Origin: Roseivivax jejudonensis
GTDB taxonomy: Bacteria > Pseudomonadota > Alphaproteobacteria > Rhodobacterales > Rhodobacteraceae
Assembly (NCBI RefSeq): GCF_900172265.1
Contig: NZ_FWFK01000001.1
Span: 186,001 to 250,000, forward strand
Length of the DNA stretch: 64,000 nt
Direction of reading: 5' to 3'
The notes beneath the pieces were generated by a model that did not search any database, was not told the origin of the DNA, and was given only the letters and a program-made list of their open reading frames with translations. Within the stretch, counting starts at the first letter, position 1; each line of letters starts with the position of its first letter. Below are positions 42,563-51,179 of the stretch, piece by piece. The translations under genes and the position numbers were made by a program.

Positions 42563-43327
42563 ATGACAATCAAGGCCATGCTCGTGGGAGAAAGCTGGGT
42601 CACGTCCGAGACCCACTACAAGGGCTTCGACCAATTCGGCAGCGTGCATTTCCACCTTGGCGCTCAGCCGATGGTCGATGCCCTCAGCGGCAGCGATATC
42701 GAGCTCGACTGGATGACCGCGCATGACGCGGCCGAGAAATTTCCGTTCGAGCGCTCGGGCCTCGACGCATACGATGTCCTGATCCTGTCGGATATCGGTG
42801 CGAACACGTTTCTTTTGCCCCCGGACGTCTGGCTGCGGTCCAAGCCGGTTCCGAACAGGCTCAACCTGATCCGCGACTGGGTTGCCGATGGCGGCAACCT
42901 CCTGATGGTCGGCGGGTATTTCAGCTTTCAGGGGATCGACGGGCGCGCGCGCTGGCGCCGGACCCCGGTGGAGGAGGCGCTGCCCGTTCGCTGCATGCCG
43001 TGGGACGACCGGGTGGAAATCCCCGAAGGCGCGCACCTTGACCCTGTGGCGCCCGGTCACCCGATCCTATCGGGCTTTCCCGAGGGCGAATGGCCGCTCC
43101 TTCTCGGGGTGAACGAGGTCGAGCCGAAGGACGACGCGACCGTGGTCGCCCGCCTTCCCCCGCATCAGGGAGGCCACCCGCTTATCGTGACCGGCAGCCA
43201 TGGCAAGGGCCGCAGCGCCGTGTGGACCAGCGATCTCGGGCCGCACTGGCTCCCGCCGGAGTTCTGCGAGTGGGCAGGGTACGGCGTTCTTTGGCGCAAC
43301 CTCCTCGGATGGCTCACGGCGCGATGA
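42563..43327 (+). CDS. Class I glutamine amidotransferase-like (ThuA/DUF1355-type) protein
   Basis: A 254-residue cytoplasmic protein with a glutamine-amidotransferase-like flavodoxin fold: AMLVGESWVTSETHYKGFDQF, YDVLILSDIGANTFLLP, VADGGNLLMVGGYFSFQGIDGR and VTGSHGKGRSAVWTSDLGPHW. The nucleophilic Cys of true amidotransferases is replaced by the GGYFSF region, so amidotransfer is unlikely. Proteins of this kind are often found in sugar operons with unclear roles. It lies 14 nt after the hydrolase gene. Confidence 0.78.
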   Translation: MTIKAMLVGESWVTSETHYKGFDQFGSVHFHLGAQPMVDALSGSDIELDWMTAHDAAEKFPFERSGLDAYDVLILSDIGANTFLLPPDVWLRSKPVPNRLNLIRDWVADGGNLLMVGGYFSFQGIDGRARWRRTPVEEALPVRCMPWDDRVEIPEGAHLDPVAPGHPILSGFPEGEWPLLLGVNEVEPKDDATVVARLPPHQGGHPLIVTGSHGKGRSAVWTSDLGPHWLPPEFCEWAGYGVLWRNLLGWLTAR

Positions 43328-43338
43328 CGCACCGCGCC

Positions 43339-44214
43339 TCAGAGCAGCGTGCCGATCTCGGCCGCGGTGGGAAACGCCGCGACCGTGCCGGACCGCGAGA
43401 CCGTGATCGCCGCCGCCGCGGCAGCGACTTCAAGGGCCTGCTCGTCGAGCGTCCGGCGTCCGCGCAGGATCGTCGACGCGAGCGCCGTTGCCATGAAGCA
43501 GTCGCCCGCTCCGGTCGTGTCCACGATGTCAGCCGAGACGGCGGGAATTGCGTAGCTGCCAGCAGCGTCGCTCAGCAACGAGCCTGCGCCGCCGAGGGTG
43601 GTCACGACCTGCCCGACGCCGGCGCGAAGAACCGCGGCGGCGCCACCGAGCGCCTCGGCTTCGCCCTCGTTGACGACGACGACGTCGAGGAGTGGCCACA
43701 GCGCAGCATAGCCCGGTTGCAGCGGCGAGGGATTGATCGCCGTAAGCATGTCGCGGTCCTTTGCCGCTGCCAGAAGCGCCTCGGTGGTCTCGAGCGACAG
43801 ATTGCCCTGAAGAACGAGCCAGTCACCCGCTTCGGCGTCGGCCAGCACACCGACGGCCGTTTCCGTCCCGAGCGCGGAGGCGGCCTCCCGCGTGGTGATG
43901 ATCGTATTGTCGCCATCGGCCGCACGCACGATGATCGAGGTATCGGTTGCGACCCCGTCGAGGTCGATGGGGTGCCGGCGGACCGGCTCGCGGTCCAGTG
44001 CGGCGCGCAGTGTCACGCCCCGCGCATCGTCGCCGATCGGGGCCGCCAGAATTGTCGTCACGCCTGCGCGGCCGAGCATGACCGCCTGGTTGACGCCCTT
44101 GCCCCCGAGCCCGCGCGTTCCTGTGCGTCCGAAGATGGATTGACCCGGGCGCGGCAGGGCATCGACTTCGAAGATCTCGTCGAGTGCGGCGTTTCCGATG
44201 ACGAAGGCGCGCAA
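43339..44214 (-). CDS. PfkB/ribokinase-family sugar kinase
   Basis: A 291-residue kinase with GLGGKGVNQAVMLGRAG (first PfkB signature) and DTTGAGDCFMATALA (second signature with the catalytic Asp). It should phosphorylate the imported or processed sugar. The start is probably TTG 44214, because AGGAG lies 6 nt upstream; TTG 44220 is also in frame, and no ATG fits the family N-terminus. It is on the opposite strand from the rest of the operon, converging on the amidotransferase-like gene and divergent from the BtpA-family gene. Confidence 0.9.
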   Translation of the reverse strand: MRAFVIGNAALDEIFEVDALPRPGQSIFGRTGTRGLGGKGVNQAVMLGRAGVTTILAAPIGDDARGVTLRAALDREPVRRHPIDLDGVATDTSIIVRAADGDNTIITTREAASALGTETAVGVLADAEAGDWLVLQGNLSLETTEALLAAAKDRDMLTAINPSPLQPGYAALWPLLDVVVVNEGEAEALGGAAAVLRAGVGQVVTTLGGAGSLLSDAAGSYAIPAVSADIVDTTGAGDCFMATALASTILRGRRTLDEQALEVAAAAAAITVSRSGTVAAFPTAAEIGTLL

Positions 44215-44249
44215 AATCAACTCCTTGCTTATCGCACGAAAGGCGATCG

Positions 44250-45086
44250 ATGACTGTCATATCCAGCAGATCTTCTGGCGCAATAGAGGAAATCTTCGGC
44301 CGACCGAAAGCCCTGATCGGGATGATCCATTGCCCGCCGTTCCCGGGTGCCCCCCGATATCGGGGGGCCTCGCTCGACGAAATCTGCGACGCTTGCCTGC
44401 GCGATGCCGACCGCCTCGTCGAGAACGGAATGCATGGTCTCATCGTCGAGAACCACGGAGATATCCCGTTCTCGAAGCCCGAGGATATCGGCCCGGAGAC
44501 GGCCGCCTTCCTGGCCGTGGTTTCGCGACGGATCCGCGATCGCTTCGACGTGCCGCTGGGCATCAACGTGCTGGCAAACGCGCCGATCCCGGCCTTCGCG
44601 GCCGCCGCGGCCTCCGGCGCTTCTTTCATTCGGGTGAACCAATGGGCAAACGCCTATGTCGCGAACGAAGGGTTCATGGAGGGACGCGCCGCCGAAGCCA
44701 TGCGATACCGGTCCGCTCTGCGTGCCGAACACATCAAGGTCTTCGCGGACTCGCACGTCAAGCATGGCGCCCATGCGATCACCGCCGATCGCACGATCGT
44801 GGAGCTGACCCGCGACCTCGCGTTCTTCGACGCCGACTGCGTGATCGCCACGGGGCAACGAACCGGCAACAGCGCAACGACCGACGAAATCACTGAAATC
44901 GCCAGCGCCACGCAGCTCCCTCTCCTGGTCGGGTCCGGCGTTTCGGAGGATAACGTCGTCGAGATCCTCGGCCTGACGAACGGCGTGATCGTCGCCTCCT
45001 CGCTGAAGGAAGACGGCGTATGGTGGAACCCGGTCGAGGCCGCCCGGGTCAAGAGCTTCGTGTCTCGGGCGTCGGAGGGTCTGTGA
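44250..45086 (+). CDS. BtpA/SgcQ-family TIM-barrel protein
   Basis: A 278-residue protein of the BtpA family, with the typical start IGMIHCPPFPGAPRY, MHGLIVENHGDIPFS, PLGINVLANAP, FIRVNQWANAYVANEG, DSHVKHGAHAI and LLVGSGVSEDNV. BtpA was named for a role in photosystem I stability, but SgcQ and other members sit in sugar operons and are probably sugar-processing enzymes. Here it is near a PfkB kinase and a CUT2 importer. ATG 44250 has AAGG upstream. The stop overlaps the TenA-family start. Confidence 0.88.
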   Translation: MTVISSRSSGAIEEIFGRPKALIGMIHCPPFPGAPRYRGASLDEICDACLRDADRLVENGMHGLIVENHGDIPFSKPEDIGPETAAFLAVVSRRIRDRFDVPLGINVLANAPIPAFAAAAASGASFIRVNQWANAYVANEGFMEGRAAEAMRYRSALRAEHIKVFADSHVKHGAHAITADRTIVELTRDLAFFDADCVIATGQRTGNSATTDEITEIASATQLPLLVGSGVSEDNVVEILGLTNGVIVASSLKEDGVWWNPVEAARVKSFVSRASEGL

Positions 45087-45727
45087 TGGTCGAGAACCTG
45101 TCCGACCGCTGCCTGCGCGAGAACCGCGATGCCTTCGACCGGATGGTCGGTCACCGGTTCGTCCGCGATATCGCGACCGACGCCCTCCCCCGCGCCGTAT
45201 TCGACAGATACCTTCTCATCGAGGGAGAATTCGTCGCGACTGCCATTTCGATCTTCGCGTTTGCCACCATAAAGACCGAGGATATCGGCGATCGCCGGCG
45301 CCTGATCGCGGTGCAGCACGCGTTGGCCAATGACCAGATCCCGTACTTTGAAAAACTGCGCGACCGGCGCGCCATCGCCGCGGCACCGCAGGTTGCAAAG
45401 GATCCGCGCGTGGTCGCGTTTGACCGCGGCATGTTCGATATCGCAGCCAAAGGAGATCTGCCGCAAATCCTGGCGGCGATGTTCGCCGCCGAATGGATGT
45501 ATCTGACCTGGTGCCAGCGCGTCAGCAGCAACCCGATCAGCGACCCGGATATCCGCAAATGGGTCGACATGCACACGGACGCCGACTTCAGCGATCAGGC
45601 CCATTGGCTCAAGACCCGTCTGGACGCCGCCGGTGCAAAGATGGACGAGGCACAGGCGGCGGCCTGCAGCCGCATCTTCGGAACCGTGCAGGATCTGGAA
45701 TACGACTTCCACGAAGCAGCGTACTGA
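45086..45727 (+). CDS. TenA/thiaminase II-like protein
   Basis: A 213-residue all-helical protein of the TenA fold, seen in FDRYLLIEGEFVATAISIFAFA, FDRGMFDIA and FAAEWMYLTWCQRVS. TenA proteins hydrolyse aminopyrimidines for thiamine salvage; this one lacks an obvious Cys at the usual active-site position, so another reaction is possible. No other thiamine gene is near. Coupled by overlap (TGATG) to the BtpA-family gene, it is more likely part of the sugar pathway. Confidence 0.82.
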   Translation: MVENLSDRCLRENRDAFDRMVGHRFVRDIATDALPRAVFDRYLLIEGEFVATAISIFAFATIKTEDIGDRRRLIAVQHALANDQIPYFEKLRDRRAIAAAPQVAKDPRVVAFDRGMFDIAAKGDLPQILAAMFAAEWMYLTWCQRVSSNPISDPDIRKWVDMHTDADFSDQAHWLKTRLDAAGAKMDEAQAAACSRIFGTVQDLEYDFHEAAY

Positions 45728-46022
45728 TCGCGTCGATCCCTCGAAACGGGAAGATTTCCCCACCGGCGCGCGGTCTCCGCCCCGCCGGTGGTCTCCGCCT
45801 CTCGGGCGGCGGGCGGTGCTCGAAGAGGTCGTCGGCCCCGACGCGGGCCGCGTGATGAACGGCTCCGAAGGTCAGGCGGGATCGAAACTGAGCCTATCCT
45901 ACTGCGGCCGCGGACCATCACAGCTCGTGCGCTGACATCACAAACCGTTACACATTCAAAAAATGAATCGACCGGTGGATCGCGGTAGGATATCTCACCA
46001 CACGTGATTAACCGGTAGACGG

Positions 46023-46121
46023 AAAAAAAGACCCCGAACGCGAGAAACGTCCGGGGTATCAAGTCTACGGTGTGCAAAGGCGAACTTGATGCAGCCAATG
46101 AGGGTGGTCAAGTTCGCCTTT
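46023..46121 (-). ncRNA. Candidate small RNA of about 100 nt
   Basis: Read on the minus strand the parts fall in order. First is a promoter (TTGCAG, 17 bp, ATATGA at 46156-46128). Then comes a perfect 14-bp hairpin AAAGGCGAACTTGA/TCAAGTTCGCCTTT (46121-46076) with an 18-nt loop starting CCACCCTC. Last is a terminator stem ACCCCGGACG/CGTTCGGGGT (46056-46031, one mismatch, 7-nt loop) followed by C and seven T. The C-rich loop is the kind that pairs with Shine-Dalgarno sequences in other alphaproteobacterial sRNAs. No open frame fits the transcript. I do not recognise a known sRNA family. Confidence 0.55.
46031..46056 (-). terminator. Rho-independent terminator of the candidate sRNA
   Basis: A 10-bp stem with one mismatch and a 7-nt loop is followed on the minus strand by CTTTTTTT (46030-46023). 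The plus-strand side has no T-run, so it is directional. Confidence 0.7.
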
Positions 46122-46127
46122 TACCGT

Positions 46128-46156
46128 TCATATCAAACAGTGTGTTTCCTCTGCAA
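46128..46156 (-). promoter_or_regulatory. Sigma70-like promoter of the candidate sRNA
   Basis: On the minus strand: TTGCAG (46156-46151), a 17-bp spacer and ATATGA (46133-46128). Both hexamers and the spacing are identical to those proposed for the importer operon at 29918-29946. Confidence 0.55.
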
Positions 46157-46210
46157 CGAGCAATGTAGCCAACGCGACCGTGCCGATCGGCCAACCGAGG
46201 AGCGAAATCA

Positions 46211-46453
46211 ATGGCGGAGCAGAACCCCTACATTCTCGATGAAGTCGGCCTGGCGCTGGCCGCCAAGCACTTCGCGCAGATTCCGGAAATTCGATCGGAC
46301 GAGGAATTCGCGCATTACGCCCGTCAGGTCATTCAAGCGAGCAACCAGCACTCCGTCCACACGCCACTCGAAGCACGCGCGATGATCGTCGCCGTTCTCC
46401 ACCGGCTGATCGAATACGATGGCAACGCCGAAACGCCGGACGCCTGCGCCTAG
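46211..46453 (+). CDS. Small hypothetical protein
   Basis: An 80-residue, mildly acidic, helical protein beginning MAEQNPYILDEVGLALAAKHF. A GAGGAG ribosome site lies about 10 nt before the ATG, which supports translation. No signal peptide, membrane helix or known motif is visible. It is isolated: the candidate sRNA lies upstream on the opposite strand and the next gene faces it. Confidence 0.6.
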   Translation: MAEQNPYILDEVGLALAAKHFAQIPEIRSDEEFAHYARQVIQASNQHSVHTPLEARAMIVAVLHRLIEYDGNAETPDACA

Positions 46454-46479
46454 CTCGATCGAATTCGGAGCGCATCAGA

Positions 46480-46614
46480 TCACTCGGTCGCTGCCGCGCC
46501 CGTCGCGGCCGGCATCGGTGCGTCATCGTCCGAGCCGCCGAAGACTGCGAGCGGCAGGACACCCACCACCACGACGATACCGACGAGGATCAGCGCGTTC
46601 CGCGACGTGGACAC
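46480..46614 (-). CDS. Small single-helix membrane peptide (tentative)
   Basis: A possible 44-residue protein starting at GTG 46614: a short polar start, one strong helix (NALILVGIVVVVGVLPLAVFGG) and an acidic/Ala-rich tail. The hydrophobic run is unlikely by chance, but the ribosome site (GGGAGG touching the GTG) is poorly spaced. No family is recognised. Confidence 0.4.
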   Translation of the reverse strand: MSTSRNALILVGIVVVVGVLPLAVFGGSDDDAPMPAATGAAATE

Positions 46615-47043
46615 CCTCCCGGACTCGAATGAGCCCACGCTAGCTTGTTTGAAAGGCGCCCTGTCGGAGCAACGCATGATTGCGCAGCCTGTTGTCGCTG
46701 TTTGTCGACCCGTGGCCCTAGCCATGGTCGTTTTCCGAGAACTGATCCATCACGGATCGCGTCGAATAAGGGCGCATCATCGGGTGCGGTGCGAGTTGGC
46801 AGAACCTTTGCACCGCGCTTGACCGGCCGTATCGACCCGTTCGAAACCCATCGAGACCGCCTGCAAGAACAGGCTTGCACAAAACCTGGGAAGGCAGATC
46901 GCGCTGTTTTTAAATTATTTTTTCGGATCGCCCCGTGCGCCCGGACAAATGTGGCGCCGAAACGGCCGGCTCGCCTTCAAACCGGCCGACTGGACCAACA
47001 GACATAAGGTAATTGAACGATACGGCAAACCCCGAGCGACTTG
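46615..47043. other. 429-nt gap, no gene seen
   Basis: Includes an AT-rich patch near 46907-46925 (TTTTTAAATTATTTTTTC), which stands out in this GC-rich window and may be an UP-element or promoter region for the Hint-domain gene. Open frames here look random. Confidence 0.4.
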
Positions 47044-48075
47044 ATGGAAGAATTCCAGTTCACCGGCCTGCAAATCGCGACGTTTTCGTTCGCCTATTCG
47101 ACCGGCAACGCGAATACCAATGACCTCCAGCTCAATCTTCGGGGCGTGGAGGCGATCGGCACCGGCGATGAGATCTACACGCTTCGCCAGACGCAGCAGA
47201 CCGGGAATACCGGCGAGTTCGACAACGGACAGTTCTGGGAGTTGCGGGGTCCCGATGGCGATATCCTCGCCCGACAGCTCAACCCGGACGACAACAATTA
47301 CCAGGGTCTCGGTGCGACCGACGAGTACATCGTCTTTCAGGGGAACAGCTTCGGCAACGTCATTATAAGCGTCAACGACCTCCCGACAGAGCCCACGGAT
47401 CTGACGTTCACTCAGGCCGACGAGAGTGGCACCGTCGGTGACGGCGACGACGATGGCAATTACGATTTCACCGAAGCCGCGACAGCCGTTCCGGTCTGCT
47501 ATGTGTCCGGGACGTTGATCGATACGCCGTCCGGCCCGCGGCCGGTCGAGCAGCTCAAGGCGGGTGCGCTCGTCGTAACGGCCGATGGAGGTTGGGATTG
47601 CGTCACGTGGACCGCTTCGACGTTGGTCAAGCTCGACAACTCGAGCATGGCACATGCGCCTGTGGTGGTGAAAAAGAACGCTCTAGGCTCCGGTTGCCCG
47701 AACCGGGACCTGTTCGTTTCGCCGCAACATCGGATACTTCTCGATGGTCCCGAGATCGAATTGAACTTCGGAACGCCAGAGGTGTTCTTTAAAGCCAGGG
47801 ACCTGATCGACGGAGAAGGCGTTCAACAAACGTTTCGCCGCGGCTTGGTGCGCTACCACCACGTTCTTTTGAGTTCCCATCAGGTGATCGTTGCGAACGG
47901 TCTCTTGTCCGAGAGTTTCTTTCCCGGCCCGGGCAGCGTGACGATGATGTCGGCCAAGACCCGGCGAAGCCTTGCCAACGTTCTCGGGGCGACACTCGAA
48001 TACGGCCCTCTGGCCCGCCCCGAGGCGCATCCTCGTCTCGCGAACGTCTTGCAGGCGCGCCTGAGAGCCGCCTAA
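47044..48075 (+). CDS. Hint-domain protein
   Basis: A 343-residue protein. The N-terminal part (about 1-145) is Asn/Asp/Gly-rich and resembles secreted beta-rich proteins. Residues about 150-310 form a Hint (hedgehog/intein) domain: Cys152 at the start of CYVSGTLIDTPSGPRPVEQL, then VVTADGG, LFVSPQHRILL and HHVLLSSHQVIVANG. Hint domains cleave the chain before the Cys. Such proteins are common in marine alphaproteobacteria, often beside RTX repeats, and their role is unknown. ATG 47044 is used; TTG 47041 is just before it. No classical signal peptide, so type I secretion is possible. Confidence 0.82.
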   Translation: MEEFQFTGLQIATFSFAYSTGNANTNDLQLNLRGVEAIGTGDEIYTLRQTQQTGNTGEFDNGQFWELRGPDGDILARQLNPDDNNYQGLGATDEYIVFQGNSFGNVIISVNDLPTEPTDLTFTQADESGTVGDGDDDGNYDFTEAATAVPVCYVSGTLIDTPSGPRPVEQLKAGALVVTADGGWDCVTWTASTLVKLDNSSMAHAPVVVKKNALGSGCPNRDLFVSPQHRILLDGPEIELNFGTPEVFFKARDLIDGEGVQQTFRRGLVRYHHVLLSSHQVIVANGLLSESFFPGPGSVTMMSAKTRRSLANVLGATLEYGPLARPEAHPRLANVLQARLRAA

Positions 48076-48491
48076 CTCCCGCGATGCACAGGCCAGATCA
48101 TTTTTGCGAACCGGTTCGTGGTCGACAGCATTTTTCGCGAGATTGATGCGGGAAAGCCAGCACGACGATGTGCGAAACAAGCACCGGGCGCCAAGCAGTT
48201 CGTTCCAGCGATACTCTCGTTCGATTTGTCGTCACCAACACCGCCTCCAAATCGTGTCGTTGCAGTCAGCCCAGCGCGTCAGTCAAGTTTACTGCCAACC
48301 ACTCGTATATAATATCCCGAATGCTCGGTGTGATCCGGATCGGGCATCCGAGCCGAAATGACATTCAACAAGCGCTATATTGCATGGGGCTAGATGCTGC
48401 TTTTGATTGAGGTCGCGACATCGGATATTCACGGCGCAGACTTCGGCGTTAGCTTTAACAGCCGCATTGATACGCGGCGCTGAAAACCGTA
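48076..48491. other. 416-nt gap, no gene seen
   Basis: Slightly AT-richer than its surroundings. TATAAT occurs near 48309 within TCGTATATAATATCC and may be a promoter -10 box for the downstream membrane protein, but I could not pair it with a good -35. No terminator for the Hint-domain gene was found. Confidence 0.35.
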
Positions 48492-50276
48492 TTGACCCAG
48501 AAGAAGCCAATCGAGCCCCGATATCTCTTGAGCACGCCCCCCTCCGAGACCACGATTTCCCGTGCAGGAGGGATGCCCAAGGTCTGGGCCGTCGTCATTG
48601 CGCTCCTTGCCATCGCCCTGTGGCCGACCCTCGGACGCGTTCATGTCGAGGGGTTCTCCTACCTCACAGAAACCATCTCGGTGCTGTTTCCAGACATCGC
48701 GGCAAGTGATCCCTTGTGGGGCGTCAACTCGGAGTTTTTCTACCTGACGCGGCCGGGTGCCAGCTGGCTCATGGCTCCGCTGTCAGACCTTTCGCCTGGG
48801 AATGGCTACAACATCCTCACATGGCTGGTACTGCCGCCTTTTCTCTTCGGCCTGGTTCTGGTCACGCGGCTATGGAGCGGCGCCTCGTGGCTGGCGAGTG
48901 CTTCCACGCTCTTGCTCCTGCCGATTTCCGTCGAAGTCGGCCATTTCTACAACGACAATATCGTGGCGATGAGCTTTTCGCTCTGGGCCTTGGCAAGCGT
49001 GCTGGCCGGCCCAAGCTTGATCTGGCCCGCGCTGTCCGGGGCCCTGCTGTCGATCGCCATATTGTGCCGGCTCGATAATCTGCTGCTGCTGCCGTTGATG
49101 TTGTTTTTGGCGGGATTGCCGGCAGATCGGCTCCATCGGGCGCTTTTGCGATCGGTGCTTCTGGTCGCGGCCGCCATCGCAGTCCATCTTCTCGCGTCAC
49201 TCGTGGATCCCGCGGCCGCGAACCTGTTCGGGCGCATCGAACTTGCGGCTCAGGCGGATGCGCTTTGGTCTCGGGACCAGTTCCCGTTGCATGACCTGTT
49301 TGCGAGCGACGCATCGGCATGGCTGACCGCGTTCGGGCTTGGAGTACCGGCGATCATAGCCGGTATCGTGGAGGTGAGACTGCGGTCGCGCGTCGAGGCC
49401 GCGAGTGCAGAAGGTTCGGTGATGGATCGCCTGAGGCACTGGTCCGGCCCATTGTGTTTCTTTGTCTATCCCCTCGCGATCTACGCTCTGACGATGGGTA
49501 AGTATTACGATCCCCGCGGTTTCCTGACCATGTTGCCGCTTCTGGCGCCCCTGGCCGCACTGGGAGCGGATCGCTGGATGTTCGAGCCGTTGCGCGCGGG
49601 CCGGGCTCTCGGGTCGCAAAGTTCGGTCGGAGCTCTGCTGATCCTTGCCCCGTTGCTGATCCCCGGTGTGCCGGCCCCGCCGGAGCCCGAAAGTCCCGTG
49701 ACGTCCTTGACCGGGCGGATCTGGCATGGGGGCGACTGGCGGAGTTGGCAGACCGCAGTGCAGCGTCGCGATGCAAACCTGCGAAGACTGGTGACCGAGC
49801 AATTGCCGCGCGGCGAAACCTCGGTTCTGGTGGCACGACAATGGACTCCCGACCGCAGGGCGCAGAATACCCTCGCCACGGAGGGTTTTCGTCTCGTGAC
49901 AGAGCGCGCTGAGGGTCAAGAACGGTTCGCGTCACTGCCCGACAGCCCTGCGGCCGCGTGCGATACCCTGAGCGAGACATGGCGCCACCCGGACGGGACG
50001 CAGGTCCGCCTGCTTCGGCTCCATGTGCCTTTCCTCGCGAATGCCGCCACGAAAACGGATGCTGCCCTGGTGCTGGCACGCCCGTGTCTCGAGCAGAGCG
50101 CTTCCGATCGGCGCTTCGTCATCGATCGCGCCGAACCGGTTCGCCTGTCTGGGTCCGACCTCGACGCCAGGCATGGGGCCGCGGTCGCGAATCTGCGCAC
50201 GCTCTCCCCGCATGACGCCCCGCGCCGCACCGCGCTGGAGATATTGCAGACCGCCGACTCCGTGTTGAACCGCTGA
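48492..50276 (+). CDS. Polytopic membrane protein, glycosyltransferase-like
   Basis: A protein of up to 594 residues with about 10 membrane helices in residues 30-410 and a soluble C-terminal part. The layout (acidic residues after the first helix, FPDIAASDPLWGVNSEFFYL, then alternating helices) resembles GT39/GT-C polyprenyl-sugar-dependent glycosyltransferases, but no firm family motif was found. The listed start is TTG 48492; ATG 48573 is possible but its ribosome site is too close. It converges on the glycan operon at 50421-55210 and may be part of the same pathway. Confidence 0.7.
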   Translation: MTQKKPIEPRYLLSTPPSETTISRAGGMPKVWAVVIALLAIALWPTLGRVHVEGFSYLTETISVLFPDIAASDPLWGVNSEFFYLTRPGASWLMAPLSDLSPGNGYNILTWLVLPPFLFGLVLVTRLWSGASWLASASTLLLLPISVEVGHFYNDNIVAMSFSLWALASVLAGPSLIWPALSGALLSIAILCRLDNLLLLPLMLFLAGLPADRLHRALLRSVLLVAAAIAVHLLASLVDPAAANLFGRIELAAQADALWSRDQFPLHDLFASDASAWLTAFGLGVPAIIAGIVEVRLRSRVEAASAEGSVMDRLRHWSGPLCFFVYPLAIYALTMGKYYDPRGFLTMLPLLAPLAALGADRWMFEPLRAGRALGSQSSVGALLILAPLLIPGVPAPPEPESPVTSLTGRIWHGGDWRSWQTAVQRRDANLRRLVTEQLPRGETSVLVARQWTPDRRAQNTLATEGFRLVTERAEGQERFASLPDSPAAACDTLSETWRHPDGTQVRLLRLHVPFLANAATKTDAALVLARPCLEQSASDRRFVIDRAEPVRLSGSDLDARHGAAVANLRTLSPHDAPRRTALEILQTADSVLNR

Positions 50277-50346
50277 CTTCACGGATCGGCCGCGCGGCGG
50301 GAGTGTGGCGGCACCGCCGGGAGCAGCCGCGGGAGCCATGCGGAAC

Positions 50347-50368
50347 CCGTGGTCCAATGGACCCACGG
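50347..50368. terminator. Possible shared terminator hairpin between convergent genes
   Basis: CCGTGGTCC pairs with GGACCCACGG around AAT, with one bulged C. It lies between the convergent stops at 50276 and 50421. No T-run follows on either strand, so termination activity is uncertain. Confidence 0.3.
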
Positions 50369-50420
50369 CGATACACAGAATCACCGGCGGAGCTTGCACG
50401 AGCCGATGACGCAGAAGCGC

Positions 50421-51179
50421 TCAAGCCTGACAGAGGGACAGAGCGGCGAGCGGCGGACGTGCCTTGAACTCCGCCACCTGCTCCGGCGTGCCGAGCATGC
50501 CAACGTCGTCGAGGCGCAGCGGAGAGATGCGGACCTGCGCTCCGTCCGCGATCAATTGATTGTAGAGCGGCGCGACGTAGCGCTCCCCGCTCTCCTCGCG
50601 GCCGGCGATGCCGTAGTAGCATCGGTAAGCCCCCACGTATCGTGCAGCGCTGTCGAACCAGTAGAGGCCGACGGTCGCATGGGCTGAAATCCGCTGCTTC
50701 TCGCGCAATTCCACGACGTGTCCGTACGCATCGGTCCGCGCGAAGGACCAGCCTTCACCGGGGGCCGGGAAGCAGGGCACCCACCCGGCGCAGGTGGCGG
50801 GATCGGGGGGAACCATCGCGGCCGGCGCGACGAACGTATCGATGTTGTAAATTGCGAACGGCGCGTCTTGTGCCGCACGCTCCGCAAGCATCAAAGCTGT
50901 CGTCGCCTGCCCGTCGGTCACGCCATCGATGCTCAGGACTTCTGTTTCTCCCAAACGCAGCGCGTTGGCGCGTTCGGCGATGTAGGCCCGCGCGCCGAGC
51001 CCCTCCCGAACCGCGAACGAAAAGCGCCAGCCGGCGGTGCGGAACGCCTCAAGGCTCAGCATCGACCAGTCGAAGAGCGGGCGACCGAGCGCATCCAGCT
51101 CGTATTTCGGCCGGTCGAAACCCGCCTTGGCGAAGCGGCTACCGAGACCCGCCATGGTGATGGCGACCGTGCCGCTCAT
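50421..51179 (-). CDS. Nucleotidyltransferase-like protein of a capsule/glycan locus
   Basis: A 252-residue protein with the sugar-nucleotidyltransferase-like start ITMAGLGSRFAKAGFDRPKYELDALGRPLFDWSM, where the GLGSRF loop and PK lysine match NTP transferases. It should activate a sugar or small alcohol, or act as a related glycan enzyme. The start ATG 51179 overlaps the HAD gene stop by four bases. Together with the HAD and kinase-like genes it resembles trios found in capsular polysaccharide loci. Substrate unknown. Confidence 0.85.
   Translation of the reverse strand: MSGTVAITMAGLGSRFAKAGFDRPKYELDALGRPLFDWSMLSLEAFRTAGWRFSFAVREGLGARAYIAERANALRLGETEVLSIDGVTDGQATTALMLAERAAQDAPFAIYNIDTFVAPAAMVPPDPATCAGWVPCFPAPGEGWSFARTDAYGHVVELREKQRISAHATVGLYWFDSAARYVGAYRCYYGIAGREESGERYVAPLYNQLIADGAQVRISPLRLDDVGMLGTPEQVAEFKARPPLAALSLCQA

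Larger units (their letters stand above)
45728..46210. other. 483-nt gap with candidate sRNA
   Basis: No protein gene is supported. The right half is less GC-rich and holds two strong hairpins that together look like a minus-strand small RNA with promoter and terminator (46023-46156, annotated separately). Confidence 0.5.
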
